From Bacteroidota bacterium (lineage in GTDB: Bacteria > Bacteroidota > Bacteroidia > Bacteroidales > VadinHA17): a stretch of 34,405 nt of DNA. Every line of letters begins with the position of its first letter. The stretch's first letter is position 1. The stretch is from assembly GCA_011050615.1 (NCBI GenBank), contig DRFJ01000066.1:1-34405 (forward strand). Reading direction: 5' to 3'. The position numbers and the translations under genes are program-made. This document shows positions 27,783 through 34,405 of the stretch, piece by piece. The notes beneath the pieces are model-generated. The model was given only the letters and a program-made list of their open reading frames with translations, ran no database searches and was not told the DNA's origin.

Positions 27783-28658
27783 TTAGCATTCTTCAAATAT
27801 ACATTCCTCCCCCTCAGTTTCAAACTCTATGGTAGCATGTTGGATATTTAAACGCTCGCAGATATTCCTGATCGCTCTTTTTAACTTCTGCTGATCTCCG
27901 TCGGATGAGTTATCAGGTATAACCGCATGCAGGGTGATGATATTGTTTTCCCCGTCGAGTGACCAGATGTGAAGGTCATGGATAGAGCTTATCCCTGCGA
28001 TCTTACTTAATTCTTTTTGGACTCTTTCTATATTAACGTTTTCCGGGACTTCCTGCAAAAGTATCCTGAAAGTTTTCTTCAGGTTTTTATAAACATTGTA
28101 CAGCACCCAGATAGTTATTCCTATTGATAGTAACGGGTCAAGGATGGGAGCATCTACAAACATCATTACGATACTCACAACAAGGACTGCCGTCCAGCCA
28201 AGTACATCCTCAAGCATATGCAGGTAGACTGCCTTTTCATTCATTGACCTTCCCTTACGCAGCCTTAGTACAGCTATCCCGTTTACGATAATGCCCAGAA
28301 AAGCCAGGTACATCATACCCCGGGCGTTGACTTCATCCGGCGACAAAAGTCTTGTGATGCTTTCCTTTATTATGAAAACAGCGCCTACAATGAGCATTAC
28401 GGAAATAAAGACTGCACCAAGCAGTGAGAACCTCCTGTAACCGTAGGTGTAATATCTGTCCCTGCCCCGACTGGATATTTTTTGCAGGTACCAGGCTACA
28501 GCCAGTGATACAGAATCACCGAAATCATGTAAAGCATCGGATATTATAGCAACACTGTTGGTATAGATACCCCCAATAATCTCTATTATGGTGAAGCCCA
28601 GGTTTAGAAAAAAGGCCAGGGATATATGTCGGGTGGTATTTTGTTTTTCCTGATGCAT
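27783..28658 (-). CDS. Cation diffusion facilitator (CDF) family metal exporter, CzcD/ZnT-like
   Basis: This 291-residue inner-membrane exporter has six helices and a C-terminal cytoplasmic domain. The transport-site pairs are visible: His44 and Asp48 in DALHDFGDS (helix 2) and His147 and Asp151 in HMLEDVLGW (helix 5), the HxxxD pattern of zinc-selective ZnT/CzcD proteins. The cytoplasmic domain (about 205-291) has SSIHDLHIWSLDG, the usual regulatory fold, and ends in an acidic, Cys-containing tail (EGEECIFEEC) that may bind metal. It probably exports Zn2+ in exchange for protons. It starts 44 bases after the upstream metallo-beta-lactamase gene and may be cotranscribed with it. Confidence 0.93.
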   Translation of the reverse strand: MHQEKQNTTRHISLAFFLNLGFTIIEIIGGIYTNSVAIISDALHDFGDSVSLAVAWYLQKISSRGRDRYYTYGYRRFSLLGAVFISVMLIVGAVFIIKESITRLLSPDEVNARGMMYLAFLGIIVNGIAVLRLRKGRSMNEKAVYLHMLEDVLGWTAVLVVSIVMMFVDAPILDPLLSIGITIWVLYNVYKNLKKTFRILLQEVPENVNIERVQKELSKIAGISSIHDLHIWSLDGENNIITLHAVIPDNSSDGDQQKLKRAIRNICERLNIQHATIEFETEGEECIFEEC

Positions 28659-28702
28659 AATAAATTACTTCTGCAATACTATTGTTATTCTTCATTATGA
28701 GA

Positions 28703-30103
28703 TTAAAATTCATATTCATCCCCGTGGTCCGGTATGCTTACATTTCTGAATCCCCTTCCTTCCAGGTAAGACTTGTATTTTTCCTGTACCTGTATTTCTC
28801 CGTGGACAAGGAAGCTTTGTTTTATTTTTGAGGGATCCTGGCAGGAAAGGAAGTCAGCCATTTCTTTATAATCGCCGTGACCGCTGTATGAGTCTATGCG
28901 TTCTATATCCGCTTTGACATAGTACCTGTTTCCATGTATTGAAATATCCTTCTCCCCATTCAGCAATCTTGCACCTAGTGTGCGCGGTGCACAATAACCA
29001 ACTGCCAGGACAGTATTTGCAGGATCTGAGATATTATTGGCGAGATGGTGCTTAACCCTGCCTGCTTCCATCATTCCTGAAGCTGATATAATTATCATCG
29101 GTTCGTTCATACTGTTGAGCTTCTTTGAATCGTCTGCCTTTTTTACATAGTGAAGACTGTTGAATCCAAAGGGATCTGGGTCATTTTCCATCACTTCGAT
29201 AATATCCCCGTTAAAGCATTCCGGGTGCAGTCTGAAGATCTCAGTGGCGTTTATGGCCAGCGGGCTGTCGACATAAATATCGATTCTGGGCAGCTTTTCT
29301 TCATTATAGAAATTATTCAGTGTATAGACAATATCCTGTGTTCTTCCTATGCTGAAAGAGGGGATAATAAGTTTACCTTTCTTTTTAACGCAGGTATTAT
29401 TAATAATACTGAGAAGTTCCTTTTCAGCATCTACGTGGTCTTCATGAAGCCGGTCGCCATAGGTCGATTCAGTGATCAGGATATCAGCCTGGGGGAAGGG
29501 TTTTGGTGTGATCAGTATGCGGTTAACCGGTCTTCCTATGTCTCCGGTATAAGCCAGTTTATGTATTTTCTCACCTTCTTTTATTTCAATGTTGGCAACA
29601 CCGCCTCCCAGCATATGGCCTGTATGTGTAAACTTTACTTTTATATTGTCATCAATCCTGAATTTACGGTCGTAGGAGACTCCTATAAAGAGGCTCATGC
29701 ATCTCACGGCATCCATCCTTGTATATATTGGCTCAATAGGAGGCAGCCCTTTTCGTTCCTGTTTTTTGTTGAAGTAACAGGCATCATTCTCCTGTATATG
29801 ACCTGAATCCGCCAGCATTATTGAACACAGGTCGCGGGTGGCGCTGGTACATACAACTGATCCCCTGAAACCCTGCTTATACAGATAGGGTATCAGGCCT
29901 GAATGGTCAATGTGGGCATGTGTAAGGATAATATGATCAATTTCAGCCGGATCAAAGCCCAGGTCACGGTTCATGGCATCCGTTTCAAGGCCCTTGCCCT
30001 GGAACATACCGCAATCCAGGATTATCTTATTCCCGTTTTCTGTAGTTATGAGATGTTTGCTGCCCGTTACTTCCCTGGCAGCTCCCAGGAATTTTATTTT
30101 CAT
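28703..30103 (-). CDS. Beta-CASP metallo-beta-lactamase fold hydrolase (RNA-processing exonuclease family, CPSF73-like)
   Basis: This 466-residue protein shows the MBL di-metal motifs THAHIDHSG (His62, His64, Asp66, His67), His163 in THTGHMLGGG and Asp188 in YTGDIG. The beta-CASP domain has SFSIGRTQDIVYTLN and ISASGMMEAGRVKHHL. The RMMBL end has YSGHGDYKEM and FLVHGE with its conserved His. This is the family of CPSF73, YsH1-like and bacterial/archaeal RNA nucleases, so an RNA endo- or exonuclease is likely. It starts at 30103, where the N-terminus MKIKFLGAAREVTGSKH is typical. A TACCTTTG element lies just upstream. Confidence 0.93.
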   Translation of the reverse strand: MKIKFLGAAREVTGSKHLITTENGNKIILDCGMFQGKGLETDAMNRDLGFDPAEIDHIILTHAHIDHSGLIPYLYKQGFRGSVVCTSATRDLCSIMLADSGHIQENDACYFNKKQERKGLPPIEPIYTRMDAVRCMSLFIGVSYDRKFRIDDNIKVKFTHTGHMLGGGVANIEIKEGEKIHKLAYTGDIGRPVNRILITPKPFPQADILITESTYGDRLHEDHVDAEKELLSIINNTCVKKKGKLIIPSFSIGRTQDIVYTLNNFYNEEKLPRIDIYVDSPLAINATEIFRLHPECFNGDIIEVMENDPDPFGFNSLHYVKKADDSKKLNSMNEPMIIISASGMMEAGRVKHHLANNISDPANTVLAVGYCAPRTLGARLLNGEKDISIHGNRYYVKADIERIDSYSGHGDYKEMADFLSCQDPSKIKQSFLVHGEIQVQEKYKSYLEGRGFRNVSIPDHGDEYEF

Positions 30104-30118
30104 GAGCTAAAATTTGCA

Positions 30119-30126
30119 CAAAGGTA
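30119..30126 (-). promoter_or_regulatory. Putative -7 element TACCTTTG for the beta-CASP hydrolase gene
   Basis: TACCTTTG on the minus strand fits TAnnTTTG exactly, 15 bases upstream of the ATG, which would give a leader under 12 bases. The usual -33 TTTG is absent; a TTTG is nearer (11-base spacer). Confidence 0.35.
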
Positions 30127-30351
30127 ATGATAATTGGCAAAGATATTATATCAGAGTATTCCTGTGGATTATTCAGTATTATATCTTTTCCTCCATACAG
30201 GATCAAAAAGTATAACTATGACAATTATTGTAAGGATACTATCGTTTAACTCATTTATACCGGCCCGGTGATAATACCTTGGAGGAATTATTCTCCTGTT
30301 AAATGTTTTTATCATATTGCTGATTGTCTGGCAATTCTTCCCAACTAAAAT

Positions 30352-30369
30352 TTGTTATTTTTATAACAA
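30352..30369. promoter_or_regulatory. Inverted repeat just upstream of the amidohydrolase start
   Basis: TTGTTAT (30352-30358) and ATAACAA (30363-30369) form a perfect 7-bp inverted repeat around TTTT, ending 15 bases before the ATG. It could be an operator or a weak leader hairpin. The rest of 30104-30351 shows nothing else I can support. Confidence 0.35.
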
Positions 30370-30384
30370 TGATAAAACAACAAA

Positions 30385-31197
30385 ATGCTGATTGATTCTC
30401 ATACACACATTGGTACTATCTTATATCCGGTAGGTAAGAACAGGGTTTCAGACCTTCCCGGTGAAGACCTGCTGGCTGCCCTGCAAAAATATTCAATTGA
30501 TTTTGCGCTGGTTTCCAGCATTGAAAGTGCTGAATTTGATTCTGAGGGTCAGCTTGCCCCGCCGGAGAAACAAATACCTCAGCTAGAATCTTTCCGAAGA
30601 CTGGTTCAATTTGTTCAAACCGATGGGGGGATATCATTGAAGGCCCTTCTCTGGATCAAACCCTATACCGAAAAAGTTACCCCTGAACTTGAACAGTTCA
30701 TAACAGAAAACAGGGAATATATCGCCGGTCTTAAAATGCATCCCTCGCTGTCGAATATTAAATTTATTGATGATCGTTTCTGTACCTGCCTGGAAATGGC
30801 ATCGAAGTTTAAATTGCCTGTGCAGGTTCATACCGAAAATGACGGCCTGGCTGATCCTGTCTATATTGCAGAGATGGCAGTCCGCTTCCCCGGTATCAGT
30901 TTTATCATGGTGCATATGGGTCTTAACACAGATAATGATGAAGCAATCAATATCATAAAGGATACGGATAATATTTATGGCGATACCTGCGAGGTAAAAA
31001 GCGAAAAGGTAATAGAAGCAATAATAAAATGTGGTTCTGAAAAAATACTGTTTGGAACGGATGCTGTAGTTAATGGTATTGATACATATGCGAAGTATAT
31101 GCCGCTTGTTGATCTCATTCGAAATACTTTCAGCAAGGAGGAGGCAGAGAATGTAGTGTTCAGGAATTGTATGAGGATTTATAAAGTTATGGTTTAG
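30385..31197 (+). CDS. Amidohydrolase family protein (amidohydrolase-2 type)
   Basis: This 270-residue cytoplasmic TIM-barrel hydrolase shows metal ligands His6 and His8 in DSHTHIG, GLKMHPS (Lys117, His119), His149 in QVHTEND, His177 in MVHMG and Asp226 in FGTDA. That is the ordered set of the amidohydrolase-2/TatD-like superfamily. The spacing, the LKMHPS strand and the late FGTDA favour an amidohydrolase-2 or decarboxylase-like member over TatD DNase. The substrate cannot be inferred. The ATG at 30385 begins the protein directly with the first metal-binding strand, the usual arrangement. Confidence 0.85.
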   Translation: MLIDSHTHIGTILYPVGKNRVSDLPGEDLLAALQKYSIDFALVSSIESAEFDSEGQLAPPEKQIPQLESFRRLVQFVQTDGGISLKALLWIKPYTEKVTPELEQFITENREYIAGLKMHPSLSNIKFIDDRFCTCLEMASKFKLPVQVHTENDGLADPVYIAEMAVRFPGISFIMVHMGLNTDNDEAINIIKDTDNIYGDTCEVKSEKVIEAIIKCGSEKILFGTDAVVNGIDTYAKYMPLVDLIRNTFSKEEAENVVFRNCMRIYKVMV

Positions 31198-31297
31198 GAG
31201 TTCAGGGCTTGAAGAATATATATTTTGCAATTAACTCCCAAAAAGTTATTTTCGGTTCGGTATAAATTACATTATTCGCCTTTTGAGATAAATCCCT

Positions 31298-33625
31298 ATG
31301 AAAAAAACATTTATCATTTGCCTTGCATTATTAAGCTTAAACCTGTCTGCACAAAAAATAATCTCTGCAGGCAGTCTGAAACTTTCCATTGATGAAAATC
31401 TCAGGATAAACTCCATATATGGCAGTAAAGAATACCTTCCTGAAGGTGTGGATAGCTACTTGCTGAGACTACAATCAGGGGAAAACGAACTTTTTCCCCA
31501 ATCTGCGGAATGGAAAAATAATAATATAAGAGTCTCATTTGATAAGGATATTGAAATAATACTTTCAATGAGTGAGTTTGATGAATATCTCAGGATTGAA
31601 GTAATTGAGACGAATAATGATGAAAGAATCGATATATTATTTTATGGCCCATTCCCGACGACTATTAATGAAACTGTTGGTGAAATAGTTGGCGTGGTCA
31701 GGGAAGATGGCTATGCTGTTGGTATCCAGAGCCTGAATGCTAAAACCACGGGGGGCAAATATATAAACCCGGATGGCAGTGATGAAGCAAGGGGAACCGC
31801 TGCAACAGTTGAAGAATATGGCAGCAGCCTCCAGGCATACTGTATAAACAGGGATAAGGACAGGGAATATGCGATCTGGAATAACAGAATACCTGATGCC
31901 TTTATCCCTGCCAATCCTGATGGTAATCTTGAAGGCAGTGCAATAGCCCTTTTTGGATGTACAGAAAAGGATGTTCTGAACATTGTTGAAAAGATAGAGA
32001 TTGAACAGGGACTGCCTCATTCGACACTTAACGGGAAGTGGTCAAAAACGAGCCCCGATGCAAATAAGCCATACCTGATAACAACCTTCACCGAGGATAA
32101 TATTGATGAGATGATTGAATTCACAAAGAGGCTCGGCTATAATACAATTTATCATAGTCATCCCTTTTCGACCTGGGGTCATTTTGACCTCATTGAAGAT
32201 CAGTTCCCGAATGGATGGGATGGCATGAAGGTATGTGTTGAGAAGGCCAGGGCAGAGGGTATAAGGCTTGGTGCTCATACCCTCACGAATTTCATAACTA
32301 CGAATGATCCTTTCGTTACTCCTGTTCCTGATAAAGACCTGATGATCTTCTGCAGAACAGTATTGACCAGAGATGTTTCAGATTCTGATACTGAAATATA
32401 TATTGCTAATCCGGCGGGATATGATTATCAGAATGCCAACCAGGCATTAATACTCGGGGAGGAAATAATCAGATTCTCAGGAGTGTCAGAGACAGAACCA
32501 TACAAACTGCTTGATTGTAAAAGGGGTCAATACGGGACAACTGTCAGTTCTTATAATGCCGGGGATGAAATAGCAAGGCTTGCAGACCATGATTATAAAG
32601 TTTTTTTCCCGAACTGGGAACTGCAAAAAGAGATGATCAGTAACCTGGCTGACTTTTTTAATTATACCGGTGTTGGCCAGCTCGATTTTGATGGTCATGA
32701 AGGTGGTTGGGGAACCGGGGAAGGTGAATTCGGCATGGATTATTTCAGTGAGCAGCTTCAAAAACAGGTGAATCATGAATTGCGAAATGGATCAAGTCGC
32801 TCCAATCATTATTACTGGCATACTGTATCATATATCAACTGGGGTGAACCGTGGTACGGTGGATTTACCAAGAGCCAGGGGCATTACAGGTACAGGAACC
32901 AGGAGCTGCTCAGGAGAAATTATATCCCAAATATGTTAGGCTGGTTCCTGCTGAATGAGTCAACCACATTGCAGGAAGTTGAATATATGCTTGCCAGATC
33001 AGCAGGATATGATGCCGGATATGCACTTTATTCCATGCTGAATGATATGAAGAAGAATACGGAATTTGAGTCTGTTGCAGAGGCAATAAAAATCTGGGAG
33101 GAAGCTCGTCTGAAGAAGATCTTCAATGAAGAACAGATGGAACAGCTCCGGGATGTAAATAATGATTTTTCACTGACCAGGCCCTCAGCAAATGAGTACT
33201 TATTGCAGTACTACGAGAAAGAACACTTTGAACTTCATGACATGCCGGTACAACCTGGTCAGCCCAATGATGTCAGCATGGATTTTGAGGCAGGGGAGGA
33301 ACAGCCCTTCTATTTGGTGGTCGGGGCTGTTGGTGATTCCGGGACAATAAGCAACATCATCCTTGATTTTAACGGCTACACCACCCATGCGGTAAATGTT
33401 GAACTTAAACCTAACTGGTCAATAACTTACAGGGGGGATGATAAAATACTTGTATATGATGATGTGGGAAGACTGAAAACAAGGGTGGATTTTGATGAGG
33501 ACAGTATAATGCTGAAAAAAGGACACAATAATATAAGACTTAGTGCTGATTTTAAAGCCGGTTCGGATATTAAATTACAGGGATATATCCGGCTAAAGGG
33601 GAAATCCGAACGAATAAAAAACTGA
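31298..33625 (+). CDS. Large secreted protein, putative glycosidase with an inserted small domain
   Basis: This 775-residue protein has a signal peptide (MKKTFIICLALLSLNLSAQ). Residues about 20-245 look like a beta-sandwich. About 250-600 look like a (beta/alpha)8 barrel: LITTFTEDNIDEMIEFTKRL, the GAHTLTNF strand, and an acidic loop LDFDGHEGGWGTGEG (462-476), whose Asp463, Asp465 and Glu468 are candidate catalytic residues. A small domain (about 352-427) is inserted in the barrel, with ALILGEEIIRFSGVS and CKRGQYGTT, a pattern I associate with extracellular carbohydrate-acting proteins. The C-terminal region (about 660-775) is another beta-rich domain. I do not recognise the family. No SusC/SusD pair is nearby, so it is not in a classical polysaccharide utilisation locus in this window. 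Confidence 0.7.
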   Translation: MKKTFIICLALLSLNLSAQKIISAGSLKLSIDENLRINSIYGSKEYLPEGVDSYLLRLQSGENELFPQSAEWKNNNIRVSFDKDIEIILSMSEFDEYLRIEVIETNNDERIDILFYGPFPTTINETVGEIVGVVREDGYAVGIQSLNAKTTGGKYINPDGSDEARGTAATVEEYGSSLQAYCINRDKDREYAIWNNRIPDAFIPANPDGNLEGSAIALFGCTEKDVLNIVEKIEIEQGLPHSTLNGKWSKTSPDANKPYLITTFTEDNIDEMIEFTKRLGYNTIYHSHPFSTWGHFDLIEDQFPNGWDGMKVCVEKARAEGIRLGAHTLTNFITTNDPFVTPVPDKDLMIFCRTVLTRDVSDSDTEIYIANPAGYDYQNANQALILGEEIIRFSGVSETEPYKLLDCKRGQYGTTVSSYNAGDEIARLADHDYKVFFPNWELQKEMISNLADFFNYTGVGQLDFDGHEGGWGTGEGEFGMDYFSEQLQKQVNHELRNGSSRSNHYYWHTVSYINWGEPWYGGFTKSQGHYRYRNQELLRRNYIPNMLGWFLLNESTTLQEVEYMLARSAGYDAGYALYSMLNDMKKNTEFESVAEAIKIWEEARLKKIFNEEQMEQLRDVNNDFSLTRPSANEYLLQYYEKEHFELHDMPVQPGQPNDVSMDFEAGEEQPFYLVVGAVGDSGTISNIILDFNGYTTHAVNVELKPNWSITYRGDDKILVYDDVGRLKTRVDFDEDSIMLKKGHNNIRLSADFKAGSDIKLQGYIRLKGKSERIKN

Positions 33626-33814
33626 TTTATATTCTAATTGCCTGTCTGGTTCCGACAAATCTATCATTCGGTTTACCTGGTTTAATACGTATGCTTAGAG
33701 CATCATCAGTGTTAATAAAACTTAAATCTTAAACTCATTTAATATTTAATTTTACTTTTAGGCCTCATTTGGGAAAATGACCCGTCATTAGGATGCTGTT
33801 TCTTTTTTTTTATA

Positions 33815-34405
33815 ATGAAGACTAAATTATCGAAGATATTTATACTGGTTTTATTAATACTTCCGGGAACGCTGTTATTGTTCTCACAGGAATCAGGAAC
33901 ACCGGTTTCATCATATGAGTTAAGAGAAGAGTTGAACAGGATCTATGGTGCCGACCAGGAACTGGTAAGTGGCACAATCTATCATAAGGCACCCTATGGT
34001 TCAGTCAGCGGCCATCCCTTCTGCCTTAGCGATGAATGGAAGGAGGGTCGGGTAGAACTGGATGGTAAATTATACGGGAACCTGCTGCTTAAATATGACA
34101 TAGTGAATAACGAGTTGGTTCTTAATACTCTGAACCTGAATAATACTTCATTACAGATCAGTCTTAAAACAGCTAATATCTCATCTTTCAGTTTGGGCGA
34201 CAGACAATTTATAAGTTTTCCGGGTAGTGAAAATGAAGAAAAACCAGTATTCTGTGAACTGGTTAGCAGTGGGCCGGTAAATTATTTGCTGCTCAGAAAA
34301 AAGGAAATGAGGATAAACAGCTCGGCGGCTACCGACTTTGAATATAAGGAGTACTATAATAATTACCTGGTTAAAAATGGAGAACTTACCAGGTTCAGGG
34401 GAAGA
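33815..34405 (+). CDS. Secreted protein of unknown function, 5' part only (continues beyond window)
   Basis: An open frame starts at 33815 and runs without a stop for 197 codons to the end of the window. It begins with a signal peptide (hydrophobic core FILVLLILPGTLLLF, then SQ). The mature part has mixed beta-strand character (ELDGKLYGNLLLKYDIVNN, LQISLKTANISSFSL). I recognise no family. It follows the putative glycosidase gene after 189 bases in which I see no terminator. Composition and secretion resemble its neighbours. Confidence 0.7.
   Translation, partial: MKTKLSKIFILVLLILPGTLLLFSQESGTPVSSYELREELNRIYGADQELVSGTIYHKAPYGSVSGHPFCLSDEWKEGRVELDGKLYGNLLLKYDIVNNELVLNTLNLNNTSLQISLKTANISSFSLGDRQFISFPGSENEEKPVFCELVSSGPVNYLLLRKKEMRINSSAATDFEYKEYYNNYLVKNGELTRFRGR

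Noticed and set aside
27617-27823. A 68-codon minus-strand frame over the spacer after the cation transporter
   Set aside because: It mixes transporter 3' codons in another frame with A/G-rich spacer translated as Phe/Leu/Pro runs; no start or family support.
29150-29806. A 218-codon plus-strand frame opposite the beta-CASP hydrolase
   Set aside because: It is a shadow of conserved metal-site codons on the other strand, with no recognisable protein features.
30634-31230. A 198-codon minus-strand frame opposite the amidohydrolase
   Set aside because: It is antisense to clear metal-binding motifs and has unusual Cys/His/Ile-rich composition typical of a shadow frame.
31197-31238. GGAGTT/AACTCC inverted pair after the amidohydrolase, considered as a terminator
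   Set aside because: The stem is only 6 bp with a loop of 30 bases and no T tract.

Overview
This window looks like ordinary core chromosome from a member of the Bacteroidota, probably of the Bacteroidales/Marinilabiliales kind (inference from gene content, not from a search). The clues are a short group-specific primary sigma factor preceded by a TTTG / TAnnTTTG promoter, a ribosomal protein THX, large periplasmic TPR and outer-membrane barrel proteins, and secreted proteins whose signal peptides end in SQ or AQ. Most coding sequences lack a strong Shine-Dalgarno sequence. I see no phage, insertion sequence, CRISPR array, tRNA or recognisable defence system.

Layout. 1-112: the 3' end of a 5S rRNA and its terminator, so an rRNA operon ends here. 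324-3750: a ThDP-dependent acetolactate-synthase-like enzyme, an antisense THX gene with a long Lys/Ala/Glu tail, and kynureninase. 3933-5940: a polysaccharide-deacetylase-like protein converging, with an 8-base overlap, on an FtsE-type ABC ATPase. 6174-13317: a large TPR protein and an outer-membrane beta-barrel protein in tandem, then gyrB. 13479-14843: a secreted M28 peptidase. 18412-14989 (minus strand): a tight dapF, S9-family hydrolase, PBP4-type carboxypeptidase cluster that points to peptidoglycan-peptide metabolism. 18586-21019: an HtrA-type protease and the primary sigma factor rpoD with a very strong terminator.

21152-25672: a fragment resembling the start of a serine hydrolase/beta-lactamase, then a 1399-residue fusion of two 2-hydroxyacyl-CoA dehydratase activase domains with dehydratase-like cysteine regions. 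30103-25764 (minus strand): a beta-CASP metallo-beta-lactamase, a CDF cation exporter, an unknown polytopic membrane protein and a patatin. 30385-34405: an amidohydrolase, a 775-residue secreted protein that may be a glycosidase, and a secreted protein cut by the window end.

The features least explained by the genes are three sets of intergenic repeats. Family A (about 95 bp, about 94% identical) occurs at 3775-3869 and inverted at 26587-26680. Family B (about 70 bp, about 81% identical) occurs at 13393-13462 and 25705-25774. A pyrimidine-rich promoter-like block sits at exactly the same distance upstream of two minus-strand genes (5969-5990 and 27635-27663). All were found by eye; their genome-wide copy number is unknown.
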